From: Paenibacillus agri
GTDB taxonomy: Bacteria > Bacillota > Bacilli > Paenibacillales > Paenibacillaceae
Length of the DNA stretch: 64,000 nt
Direction of reading: 5' to 3'
NCBI RefSeq assembly: GCF_013359945.1
Contig: NZ_JABWCS010000217.1
Span: 62,001 to 126,000 of the forward strand
In this document: piece by piece, positions 25,083-33,471 of the stretch
Position numbering within the stretch: position 1 is the stretch's first letter
How the letters are laid out: each line of letters opens with the position of its first letter
Program-made: the position numbers and the translations under genes
Notes under the pieces: model-generated
Seen by the model: the letters and a program-made list of their open reading frames with translations, nothing else
The model's database searches: none
Told to the model about the DNA's origin: nothing

Positions 25083-26036
25083 TTAGTAGCGGGAACCGAA
25101 GACAATGCCTTGCGGAGCAATCGCTTCGATCTGGGCAAGGTCATCTTGTGTCAGCTCGACGTCCAGCGCACCAAGGTTCTCTTCAAGATAAACCGTGCGT
25201 TTTGTACCCGGAATCGGCACGATATTCTCTCCCTGAGCAAGTAGCCAAGCCAAGGCTAGCTGAGATGGCTTGCAGTCCTTCTCAGTTGCGAGCTCCTTGA
25301 TTTTGGTCACAAGGTCGAGATTCTTCTGGAAGTTCTCGCCTTGGAATCTTGGAGAAGTACGACGGTAATCGTCTGGTTCGAGATCCTCATAGCGCTGGAT
25401 CTGTCCGGTCAAGAAACCGCGGCCGAGCGGGCTGTAAGGCACGAAGCCGATGCCTAGCTCGCGGCATGTCGGCAGAATGGACTCCTCGACATCGCGATCC
25501 CACAGCGAGTATTCCGTCTGCAATGCTGTGATAGGATGCACGGCATGTCCACGACGAATAAGCTCGGGGGAGGCTTCCGACAGACCGAGATAACGAACCT
25601 TGCCTGCTTTGACAAGATCGGCCATCGCGCCTACAGTTTCTTCAATTGGTGTATCCGGATCAACTCGATGTTGATAGTAGAGATCTATATGATCGACACC
25701 GAGACGTTTCAGACTGGCATCACATGCAGCCTTTACATATTCAGGGCGGCCGTTGACGCTAACGGCACCATTCTCACCAACTACTGCGGCGAACTTGGTT
25801 GCTAAGATAACCCCATCTCTGCGGCCCTTCAGAGCCCGTCCGAGCAGTTCTTCATTTTCGCCTAAACCATAGACATCTGCAGTGTCGAGCAGCGTAACGC
25901 CAAGCTCCAATGCCCGGTGAATGGTGCGGATGGATTCCGCTTCATCCCGCCCGGCATAGAAGTCGGACATGCCCATACAACCAAGACCTAGAGCGGATAC
26001 CTCCAGTTTGCTGTTTCCAAGCGTTCTTTTTTTCAA
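25083..26036 (-). CDS. aldo/keto reductase
   Basis: A 317-residue (beta/alpha)8-barrel NADPH reductase. The catalytic tetrad is visible: Asp in LLDTADVYG with its Tyr, Lys in LATKFA, and His in YYQHRVDPD. The cofactor region includes VPIPGTKRTVYLEEN. Such enzymes reduce aldehydes and ketones in the cytosol; this one resembles the YajO/IolS-like and plant-type AKR13 groups by its GLGCMGMS start. The TTG at 26036 is chosen because GGTGGAG lies eight bases upstream; the longer frame from 26075 lacks a site. It seems monocistronic. Confidence 0.92.
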   Translation of the reverse strand: MKKRTLGNSKLEVSALGLGCMGMSDFYAGRDEAESIRTIHRALELGVTLLDTADVYGLGENEELLGRALKGRRDGVILATKFAAVVGENGAVSVNGRPEYVKAACDASLKRLGVDHIDLYYQHRVDPDTPIEETVGAMADLVKAGKVRYLGLSEASPELIRRGHAVHPITALQTEYSLWDRDVEESILPTCRELGIGFVPYSPLGRGFLTGQIQRYEDLEPDDYRRTSPRFQGENFQKNLDLVTKIKELATEKDCKPSQLALAWLLAQGENIVPIPGTKRTVYLEENLGALDVELTQDDLAQIEAIAPQGIVFGSRY

Positions 26037-26173
26037 AGCTTTCTCCACCTTTCTAATTCGAACTACAGACATCATACAGGGTATGGCGCCCAGCTGGCAG
26101 ATGCCTGTTTATACGGGTATTAAAACTACTATGATACTGTTGAATACTGTCTCTTCCGGTTGTCAATTTTGCT

Positions 26174-26881
26174 TTATTCCTTATCTACCGGCTTCTGAAT
26201 ATTATCCTCATAGAAATCAAAAAAGAGCTGATGCTGCGTGCCTCTTACGGCGTAGAACACATCCGACAGCTTTTTCCCCTTGCGCTTCACTTGTTTTTCT
26301 AGCCATTCCGTAGTCAGCCCATGATTCTCCAGATTCTTCTCCATGATGACGCCATCCATCACAAATTCCACCGGAAAATGTTGCGTCTTCGTAGGCAGCT
26401 TCAGATCCTTCTTCGTGACGAATTGGTACTCCTCTTTCTTCAATACTGAGACTGTCCCGTTATCCTCCAACACCGCATAAGCCACCTCTTCCATATTGAA
26501 AATCCCCATGCCCCGCAATACCTGAGCCAAAGTATCGAGTGTGTACCTTAGTTTCTTCATGTTGTGCTCAAGAATTTCCCCATTCTCGATCAGTACCGTA
26601 GGAGAACCAGAGATCCAGTTTCTTAATTTACGGTTCTTCAAAGCTATGTAGGATAGCAAAAATGACACAGCCGTGACTACAATAAGCGCCAGTATGAAAT
26701 AGGATGTTTTTAACGATTCATTAAACGCCAGATTTCCCGCAATGGAGCCCAGCGTTATACTAGTCACAAAATCGTGAAACGTCATATTAGAGATTGTCTG
26801 CTTCCCCAGCAGCTTGGCTACCAGTAAAAGCGCTAAAATCGAAAGTGCGGCCCGAAATAAAATGTCCCAATAAGCATGCAT
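26174..26881 (-). CDS. DUF421 (YetF/YkjA-like) membrane protein
   Basis: A 235-residue protein. Three hydrophobic segments lie in residues 8-85 with the family pattern LLGKQTISNMTFHDFVTSITLGSIAG. The cytosolic C-terminal part (about 95-235) has SGSPTVLIENGEI, NMKKLRYTLDTLAQVLRGMGI and VAYAVLEDNGTVSVLKK, all typical of DUF421. The family is common in sporulating Bacillales, where several members affect spore properties; the molecular role is not known. ATG 26881 is chosen because AGGAGGG sits nine bases upstream, inside the reach of the longer start. Confidence 0.88.
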   Translation of the reverse strand: MHAYWDILFRAALSILALLLVAKLLGKQTISNMTFHDFVTSITLGSIAGNLAFNESLKTSYFILALIVVTAVSFLLSYIALKNRKLRNWISGSPTVLIENGEILEHNMKKLRYTLDTLAQVLRGMGIFNMEEVAYAVLEDNGTVSVLKKEEYQFVTKKDLKLPTKTQHFPVEFVMDGVIMEKNLENHGLTTEWLEKQVKRKGKKLSDVFYAVRGTQHQLFFDFYEDNIQKPVDKE

Positions 26882-27069
26882 ATTACCCATCCCTCCTGCC
26901 AGTCATTGTTGCCAAATGAGGGTGGAAACAATCCTTGTCAAGACAGCGAGATTATTGAGAAAAGAACACCCCTTGAATTGATTTCGCTAGCAGTATGCGA
27001 TATATTAAAAACCAACCGACAGAGATGCTGCTTGGCATACATCTGTCATTACAACAAAGAGGATGAAAT

Positions 27070-27738
27070 ATGATGCCTATTCCTTCCGATTATCCAAAAC
27101 CAACCCGCTCCACGGCCAAAGACCTGGCATTATCCCAGTTGAAGAAGTGGATTATAGAAGGTACACTGCAGCCGGATGAGAAGCTTAACGACGCTGCACT
27201 CGCCGCGGCAATTGGTGTGAGCAGAACACCCGTCCGGGAAGCACTGCAATTGCTTGAGGCTCAAGGGCTCGTTCAGATGTTTCCGGGCAAAGATACACGC
27301 GTAACCACTATTGATAAAGATCATATCAGTAAGCTGTATGCACCACTTGGGGTACTGCATGCCCTGGCTGTCGAAACGGCTGCCCAGCGGATTGAGCCTG
27401 AGCAAATCCAGCAGCTGCGTGAGCTGAATCGTTTGTTCACACAGAGTATCAAGGATAAAGATCTATATCAGGCACTGGAATATGATGAAGAATTCCATAA
27501 CTTAATCATGGAGATTGGCGATAACCCTTACATTGTTTCCTTCTGTTCTTCCTTGCAAATTCATATTCGCCGATTTAAATACTTTTTCCTGAAGCAGCCT
27601 CTAGGCCAAACGCTGGCCGCAGCTGAAGAACATGAACAGATTATTCAGGCTTTGGAAGAGCATGATTCTGACACTGCTTCCCGCATCGTGAAGCAGAATC
27701 TGTTACGGCCGCTTGCTGAATTTGAGCAAATACTATAA
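27070..27738 (+). CDS. GntR family (FCD-type) transcriptional regulator
   Basis: A 222-residue regulator. The winged HTH (about 15-80) has LKKWIIEGTLQPDEKLND and GVSRTPVREALQLLEAQGLV. The helical FCD domain (about 90-220) has the metal- or ligand-binding pattern with DEEFHNLIMEIGDNPYI and HEQIIQALEEHDSDTASRIV. FCD regulators usually sense small organic acids and control catabolic genes. No target is obvious: the neighbours are DUF421 and GNAT genes. An AGAGGATG site precedes the start. Confidence 0.9.
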   Translation: MMPIPSDYPKPTRSTAKDLALSQLKKWIIEGTLQPDEKLNDAALAAAIGVSRTPVREALQLLEAQGLVQMFPGKDTRVTTIDKDHISKLYAPLGVLHALAVETAAQRIEPEQIQQLRELNRLFTQSIKDKDLYQALEYDEEFHNLIMEIGDNPYIVSFCSSLQIHIRRFKYFFLKQPLGQTLAAAEEHEQIIQALEEHDSDTASRIVKQNLLRPLAEFEQIL

Positions 27739-27749
27739 AAGAGAAAAAT

Positions 27750-27810
27750 AGCCCCATTGGCTTTGTCCGGACATTCAAGATCCGGCAGCTCAATGGGGCT
27801 GTCTTTTTTC
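27750..27810. terminator. hairpin repeat copy 2, terminator after GntR gene
   Basis: AGCCCCATTG (27750-27759) and CAATGGGGCT (27791-27800) enclose TCCGGA and TCCGG arms, and GTCTTTTTTC follows. The nested arms and much of the loop match the element at 14520-14568. It can serve both the GntR gene and the convergent GNAT gene. Confidence 0.8.
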
Positions 27811-28316
27811 TACAGTTTCTTTTCATAGATATCTATGGGATTGCCACGGTGGTCTATGCTGCTGTTAACAATGACATATTCATTCTTGCCCCAGAATAGA
27901 GCCCCGCTTTCATTTTCCTTTTGAACACAGAGCCTTACCTTGTCTACGTTTTCCTGACGCAATTTACCCTCTATCAATTCCACTGCTTCTCTTCCAATTC
28001 CATGGCCTTCATGATCCTTATGTATTATCAGCAAACCAATCCACGTATGATTATCATGTGGATTTCTCAGGAGGTATGTGACTATCCCGATGTTCTCATC
28101 ATGCTTTCTGATATAAAACATCTTTTCACCAGCTTTGAAATTATCCGTATTCTCTTCCAATATCTCTTCAGATGTTAATAACGCTTTACCCATAACCACA
28201 AGATTATAAGACGGCTGAGAGTTCATCATATATGTTTGAATCTCAATATTCTCCGACGACATTGGTTCGCTAACAGCTTCTAAAGTAATCAAATTCAGGA
28301 CCTGCTTTCTACACAT
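27810..28316 (-). CDS. GNAT family N-acetyltransferase
   Basis: A protein of up to 168 residues with the GNAT core: YIRKHDENIGIVTYLLRN (beta strand region), WIGLLIIHKDHEGHGIGREAVELIE with the acetyl-CoA loop, and VQKENESGALFWGKNEYV. The acceptor is not predictable. The ATG at 28316 lies inside one arm of an inverted repeat and lacks a clear ribosome site, so a TTG at 28295 may be the true start. It is convergent with GntR and shares a terminator with it. Confidence 0.78.
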   Translation of the reverse strand: MCRKQVLNLITLEAVSEPMSSENIEIQTYMMNSQPSYNLVVMGKALLTSEEILEENTDNFKAGEKMFYIRKHDENIGIVTYLLRNPHDNHTWIGLLIIHKDHEGHGIGREAVELIEGKLRQENVDKVRLCVQKENESGALFWGKNEYVIVNSSIDHRGNPIDIYEKKL

Positions 28317-28346
28317 TTTATAAAAAGTACAATTCTATAAAATGTG
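28312..28346. promoter_or_regulatory. 11-base inverted repeat at GNAT start
   Basis: CACATTTTATA (28312-28322) and TATAAAATGTG (28336-28346) are exact complements around 13 bases. It overlaps the first codons of the annotated GNAT frame, so it is either an operator or a leader hairpin. Confidence 0.45.
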
Positions 28347-28409
28347 CAGAAAACCCTCTCTGTCCATGATTTATCTCGTTCTGCTAAAGGCCTTTCATCA
28401 ATATCTCGC

Positions 28410-29495
28410 CTATACAACAGGCTCTTGCACGGCTTCTGTTTCCACTGCTGGGTTCACATCATTCCATACCGAGCTCTTGATCTCGCGCCGCAGGGTAGGA
28501 GCAACCTCTTCGGCGAAGCGTGCCGCCTGCTCGCGCTGCTCCGACTCTGTCAGGCCGTCCACACTGATACTGAGCACCTGGTTACCGAACGCCTTGTTAT
28601 AGCGCAGGATTTTCTCAATCACATGCTCAGCACTACCAACCAGAATCGGACCATTCTCGATATTGTCTTCAAGATCCCGGAAGGGGGACAGATCGTGCGG
28701 AGCTTTCAGCCTGCCGTGGAACGCATCATAATAAGGCCGGAATTTCTTGATCGCCTCTTCGGTCGTGTTGGCTATAAAAATAGCGCCGCCCGCGCCTGAA
28801 CCAATGACCGCCTTCGCGGGATCATGACCGTAAAAAGCCAACCGCTCACGGTAATGCTCGATCAGGGCTGTATACTTGGACTGGCGGTGGATCGTATTGG
28901 AGGAGAACAACGGCTCGCCATATTTGGCGGCCAGCTCCGTCGAATGCGTGCTTGAGGCGCTTCCGTGCCAGATCGGGATGTGCTGCTGGAACGGCCGCGG
29001 CTGTGTCGTGACATTCTCTAGCGGAGTGCGATAGCGCCCCTGCCAGCTGACATTTTCCTCGCTCCACAGCCTTTTTAATAGTGCATACCGTTCCGCAAGT
29101 GATTCCCACTGTTCCTCCTCAGAAATGCCGAAGAGCGGATAATGGCTCGCGTCGTTGCCTTTGCCGATGATCAGCTCAATCCGTCCGCCCGAAAGATGAT
29201 CGAGTGTCGCATAATCCTCCGCCACCCGCACTGGGTCGAGTACACTAAGCACTGTCACGGTTGTCAGCAGCCTAATACGAGAGGTTCTCGCGGCGATAGC
29301 AGTAAGTATAACCGGCGGCGATGAAGCGATAAAAGGCGCACTATGTCGTTCACCTACGCCGTAAGCGTCGAAGCCCAGCTCCTCGGCCAGCACCGCCTGC
29401 TTCAGCACATTCTGGAATTTCTCCTGTGTTGTGAACGATTCTCCCGTCAGGGCGTTAGGCGTATTGAGCAACAAGCTCATTAATGCGAATTTCAT
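28410..29495 (-). CDS. LLM class flavin-dependent oxidoreductase (operon end copy)
   Basis: A 361-residue luciferase-like monooxygenase with ELGFDAYGVGERHSAPF, RLLTTVTVLSVLDPVRVAEDY, and GRIELIIGKGNDASHYPLFG. It is very similar along its length to the protein at 35174-36235, most likely by duplication, and both are in the same six-gene operon. Such enzymes use FMNH2 to cleave or hydroxylate small organic compounds, often organosulfur or amine compounds. It follows the fused ABC ATPase by 36 bases. No flavin reductase is present in the operon. Confidence 0.88.
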   Translation of the reverse strand: MKFALMSLLLNTPNALTGESFTTQEKFQNVLKQAVLAEELGFDAYGVGERHSAPFIASSPPVILTAIAARTSRIRLLTTVTVLSVLDPVRVAEDYATLDHLSGGRIELIIGKGNDASHYPLFGISEEEQWESLAERYALLKRLWSEENVSWQGRYRTPLENVTTQPRPFQQHIPIWHGSASSTHSTELAAKYGEPLFSSNTIHRQSKYTALIEHYRERLAFYGHDPAKAVIGSGAGGAIFIANTTEEAIKKFRPYYDAFHGRLKAPHDLSPFRDLEDNIENGPILVGSAEHVIEKILRYNKAFGNQVLSISVDGLTESEQREQAARFAEEVAPTLRREIKSSVWNDVNPAVETEAVQEPVV

Positions 29496-29531
29496 GTCAG
29501 ATGGCCTCCTTATAATGAAGATGAGAATGGA

Positions 29532-31589
29532 TTAGAGCGGATAATGACAGGCTGCCGCATGACCACTGCCGATGTCCGCAAGCTTCGGCTCCTCTTCCCG
29601 GCATCTTGCCGTAGCCACTGGGCAGCGGGTATGAAATCTGCAACCGGACGGCGGAGACATCGGCGAGGGGATTTCTCCTTGAATGGAGACGAATTCCCTT
29701 TTTCGGCTGGGATCCGGCCAAGGAATGGACGCAATCAGCGCAGCTGTGTAGGGATGGGCCGGGTGCTGGAATAATTCATCTGCCGGCGCAACCTCGACCA
29801 GCTTGCCAAGATACATGACCCCAATCCTTGATGATACATGCCGGACGATGTTAAGACCATGCGCGATAAATACATAGGTTAAACCGAGCGTGCTTTGGAG
29901 GTTCTGCATTAAGTTGACGATCTGGGCCTGTACCGACACGTCTAGTGCGGATACAGCTTCATCTGCCAGCACGAACTTCGGCTGCAGCGCAATTGCGCGG
30001 GCAATCCCGATCCGCTGGCGCTGTCCGCCCGAAAATTCATGCGGGTAACGGTCAGCCCAAGCCGGGTTCAAACCTACTAGCTGCAGCAGTTCTTCCACAC
30101 GTTGTTTCCGCTGCGCAGCAGGCATTGATTCGTGTACGACTAACGGTTCGGCAATGGTCTCACCAATCGTCCACCTCGGATTGACCGAGCCATAGGGGTC
30201 CTGGAAAATCATCTGCATATCCCGGCGGACATCACGGCGCCTCGCGGCGTTCATATCCGTCAGATCCTCGCCGCTGAATAAGACGCGGCCAGCACTGGCC
30301 TGCTCCAGCTGAATCAGGACGCGCCCAAGCGTAGATTTACCACTGCCGGATTCGCCGACAAGCCCGAAAGTCTCCCCTTTGCGAATCGTGAAGGAAACGT
30401 CATCTACCGCATGAACGACGGCCTTGGTCAAGCCAAAGGGTCCTTTGACCGGATAATGCTTCGTTAATCCGGAAACCTCAAATAACGGTGGCGCCTTCGT
30501 TAGCGCTTCAGCTGCGACACTTGGAAACGACGTTTTATGGGACTCAGCTATCGTCCCCGAATCACCCAGTAGTACTGTCCGGCGGTCCGCTTCCTGATCG
30601 ATGTCCTGACCGTTCAGAAGCTTATCCGTATGCCAGCAGGCTGCTTCATGGCCGTCTTCTCCGGCCAGCGCCGGCACCTCGGTACGGCATTGGTCCGTAG
30701 CCAGCGGGCAGCGGGGATGAAACCGGCAGCCGGAAGGGAATTCCGCCACATTGGGCGGCGTTCCTTCAATGGTATACAGCGCCGCACTGCGATCACTGTC
30801 CATCGTCGTGATGGAACGCAGCAGCCCGGCGGTGTAAGGATGATGCGGCTGCTGAAACAGGCGGGCTGCCGGTGCCTGCTCTACGATCCGTCCGGCATAC
30901 ATGACGATCATCCGATCAGCCATCTCCGCTGCGATCCCGAGATCGTGGGTAATCAGCAGAATGGACATTCCATATTCCGCCTTCAGTTCGTTCAACAGCT
31001 TTAGAATCTGCGCCTGAATCGTGACATCGAGCGCTGTTGTCGGCTCATCTGCGATTAGAAGCTCCGGCCCGCAGGCGAGCGCCATGGCAATCATTGCCCG
31101 TTGGAGCATCCCCCCGGATAACTCATTCGGGTATTGCGCAAGGCGTAGCTTCGGCTCCGGGAATCCAACGCGGCGAAGCAACTCCTCAGCATGGATCCGG
31201 GCTTCCTTTACACTGCGCTTGTCGTGACGGCGAATCGTCTCCACAAGCTGGGCACCAATCGTAAAGACAGGATCGAACGCCGCCATCGGCTCCTGGAAGA
31301 TCATCGCAATTTTTTTGCCGCGAATAGCCCGCAGCAAGTTCTGTGGGAGCGTCGTTAACTCTTGACCGTCCAGCTTCACACTGCCCGCCGCGATGCGCCC
31401 CCGGTCGAAATCGGTCAAGCGCATGATGGCTTTGGACGTAATCGTCTTGCCACTGCCGGATTCACCGACCAGACATACCGTCTCACCTCGGCCGATATCA
31501 AAGGAGACATCCGCGATCGGCACAAGTGTGCCGCCGGATGCCTGGAATTCAACCTTCAAGCTTTCGATTTCCAGCAAGGGTCTGGTCAT
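29532..31589 (-). CDS. fused DppD-DppF-type ABC transporter ATPase
   Basis: A 685-residue protein with two complete nucleotide-binding domains of the peptide/nickel family. The first half (1-325) has GESGSGKT, LSGGM and LLIADEPTTALD, and the second (about 375-685) has GESGSGKS, FSGGQRQRIGIARAI and LADEAVSALD. Each half ends in the oligopeptide-transporter C-terminal block with CRFHPRCP or CRFHTRCP cysteines. Fusion of D and F subunits is common in Actinobacteria and some Bacillales. It powers the two permeases encoded just upstream. The Walker B glutamate of the second half is followed by A instead of P, a small oddity. Confidence 0.92.
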   Translation of the reverse strand: MTRPLLEIESLKVEFQASGGTLVPIADVSFDIGRGETVCLVGESGSGKTITSKAIMRLTDFDRGRIAAGSVKLDGQELTTLPQNLLRAIRGKKIAMIFQEPMAAFDPVFTIGAQLVETIRRHDKRSVKEARIHAEELLRRVGFPEPKLRLAQYPNELSGGMLQRAMIAMALACGPELLIADEPTTALDVTIQAQILKLLNELKAEYGMSILLITHDLGIAAEMADRMIVMYAGRIVEQAPAARLFQQPHHPYTAGLLRSITTMDSDRSAALYTIEGTPPNVAEFPSGCRFHPRCPLATDQCRTEVPALAGEDGHEAACWHTDKLLNGQDIDQEADRRTVLLGDSGTIAESHKTSFPSVAAEALTKAPPLFEVSGLTKHYPVKGPFGLTKAVVHAVDDVSFTIRKGETFGLVGESGSGKSTLGRVLIQLEQASAGRVLFSGEDLTDMNAARRRDVRRDMQMIFQDPYGSVNPRWTIGETIAEPLVVHESMPAAQRKQRVEELLQLVGLNPAWADRYPHEFSGGQRQRIGIARAIALQPKFVLADEAVSALDVSVQAQIVNLMQNLQSTLGLTYVFIAHGLNIVRHVSSRIGVMYLGKLVEVAPADELFQHPAHPYTAALIASIPWPDPSRKREFVSIQGEIPSPMSPPSGCRFHTRCPVATARCREEEPKLADIGSGHAAACHYPL

Positions 31590-31609
31590 ATACTGCCTCC
31601 TTCCGCCAG

Positions 31610-32494
31610 TCAGGCGCCGCTTTTTCTCGGATCCAGCTTATCCCGCAGCCGGTCTCCAATGATGTTGATAGCCAGTACAAATAGCGCGATAGCAAGACCC
31701 GGGAACGTACAAATCCACCAGGCTACCGTCAAATACCCGCGTCCCTGCGCCAGCACAGTGCCCCAGTCCGGAATTTCCTTGATGACCCCAAGACCCAGAA
31801 AGCTAAGCCCGGATCCAGTCAGAATAGAGGTGCCGATGCCTATTGTCGCCATAACAAGAAACGGTGCCAGCGAGTTGGGCAGCACATGCTTGCGGAAAAT
31901 GCGAAACCCCGTGCTTCCGATAGAACGGGAGGCTGTGACGAACGCCCGGTTCTTGACGCTAAGCACCTGGCTCCGCATCACTCTTGCATAGCGCGGAATC
32001 GTGCCTGCGGCTATCGCCAGTACGACGTTAATCAAGCTGGGCCCGATGGCAGCAGCAATCGCCAGCGCCAAGAGAATCCCCGGTATCGTCATCAGAACCT
32101 CGATAATACGCATGATGACCTGATCGATCCATCCTCCGATATAGCCGGAGAAGGCCCCGAGAATACCACCGGTCAGGCCACCTACAATGACGGAAGCCAG
32201 ACCGATGAGCAGAGAATCCCGGCTGCCGTAGACGATCAGACTGAACACATCTCTTCCGAAATAATCGGTTCCAAGTAAGTGCTTAACGCTGGGCGGTTGC
32301 AGCAACTGAGCCGCATCCATCATCGTGGGGGAATAGGGCGCGACCCACCCCGGCACAATCGCGCAAACGATCAGAAACAGCACAACCAATTCTGCCGCGT
32401 ATAGAAACAAATCAGATGCGCCGAGATGCCATGACCTTGCAGGCCGTTTTCGTTCGCTTTTCCACAGTGGCTTAAGCGCAGTTGCATCTTTCAT
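31610..32494 (-). CDS. ABC transporter permease, DppC-type
   Basis: A 294-residue inner-membrane subunit with about six hydrophobic segments. The N-terminus has the OppC region HLLGTDYFGRDVFSLIVYGSR (as HLLGTDYFGRDVFS), and the EAA loop is near SRSIGSTGFRIFRKHVLPNSLAP (in pieces ASRSIGSTG and HVLPNSLAP). It pairs with the DppB-type gene upstream to make the channel of the importer. It follows that gene by 30 bases and precedes the ATPase by 20. Confidence 0.92.
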   Translation of the reverse strand: MKDATALKPLWKSERKRPARSWHLGASDLFLYAAELVVLFLIVCAIVPGWVAPYSPTMMDAAQLLQPPSVKHLLGTDYFGRDVFSLIVYGSRDSLLIGLASVIVGGLTGGILGAFSGYIGGWIDQVIMRIIEVLMTIPGILLALAIAAAIGPSLINVVLAIAAGTIPRYARVMRSQVLSVKNRAFVTASRSIGSTGFRIFRKHVLPNSLAPFLVMATIGIGTSILTGSGLSFLGLGVIKEIPDWGTVLAQGRGYLTVAWWICTFPGLAIALFVLAINIIGDRLRDKLDPRKSGA

Positions 32495-32524
32495 TCTGGT
32501 TTCTCCCTCCTTCTATGCGACTTC

Positions 32525-33451
32525 TTAGGTCGACCGCCGGATGCGCGGATCAACTAACGAATACGAAATGTCTACCAGTACGTTCACGGACACATAGATG
32601 ATTGCGGTGAAAAAAACAACGCCCTGCACCACCGGTATATCCTTTGCCATGATTGCGTCAGCGAGAATCCGGCCGATCCCTTGCCGCGCGAACACCGTCT
32701 CGATCACGACCGTTCCGCTTAGCAGCTCGCCGATCATGACCCCAATCATCGTCAGCGCAGGAATCAAGGAATTGCGCAGCGCGTGGCGGTACATGACCGC
32801 CCGTTCCGCAAGCCCTTTAGCGCGTAGGGTCAGGATGAACGGCTCACTTATGATCTCAAGCATCGTATTGCGGACCATCCGGACGATAAAGCCTGCACCT
32901 ACAAGCCCAAGGGCGATACCGGGCAGCACGAGTGTTTTCCAGCTTCCAGAGCCCATCGCCGGAAACCAGCCCAGCTTAATGGAGAACAGCAGCAGAAGTA
33001 AAATCCCGGTCCAGAACGACGGCATCGATATGCCGAATAGGCCAACAAACCGTGCCAGCACGTCGATAATGCCGTTCCGGTGGATCGCAGACAAGACGCC
33101 GAGAAGGATGCCAACCACGATGGAGACAGCGGCGCTGACGAAAGTAAGCGCAAGCGTAGCCGGAACCTGCTCGAGGATTTTCGGCAGAACCGGATCTTGT
33201 GTAATCCGCGAATGGCCGAAATCCCCTTGCAGCAAATGGATGAAATAGCGGGAAAATTGCTCATAGAACGGCTGATCCAATCCGAGTTGATGGCGTAAAT
33301 CGGCAATTGCCTCAGGCGATGTCGCATTGCCATCCAGCATCTGCAGCACCGGATCACCAGGCAGTACATACATGATGAGGAAGACCAGCATCGACGAACC
33401 GGCCACGACGAGCAGGGAAGTGAGTAATCGCGTTACAATGGTTCCGGCCAT
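32525..33451 (-). CDS. ABC transporter permease, DppB-type
   Basis: A 308-residue inner-membrane protein with about six hydrophobic segments. It begins IVTRLLTSLLVVAGSSMLVF and MYVLPGDPV, the usual OppB/DppB N-terminus, and has an EAA loop near LRAKGLAERAVMYRHALRNS (in LRAKGLAERAV). It forms the channel with the DppC-type partner. It lies between the binding-protein gene and the second permease gene in the six-gene operon. Confidence 0.92.
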   Translation of the reverse strand: MAGTIVTRLLTSLLVVAGSSMLVFLIMYVLPGDPVLQMLDGNATSPEAIADLRHQLGLDQPFYEQFSRYFIHLLQGDFGHSRITQDPVLPKILEQVPATLALTFVSAAVSIVVGILLGVLSAIHRNGIIDVLARFVGLFGISMPSFWTGILLLLLFSIKLGWFPAMGSGSWKTLVLPGIALGLVGAGFIVRMVRNTMLEIISEPFILTLRAKGLAERAVMYRHALRNSLIPALTMIGVMIGELLSGTVVIETVFARQGIGRILADAIMAKDIPVVQGVVFFTAIIYVSVNVLVDISYSLVDPRIRRST

Positions 33452-33471
33452 TTCATTAGCCTCCTCCCCGG

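Noticed and set aside
31362..31991. Plus-strand frame of 209 codons opposite the fused ATPase and permease
   Set aside because: It is a shadow of two clear ABC genes on the other strand, whose motifs are intact.
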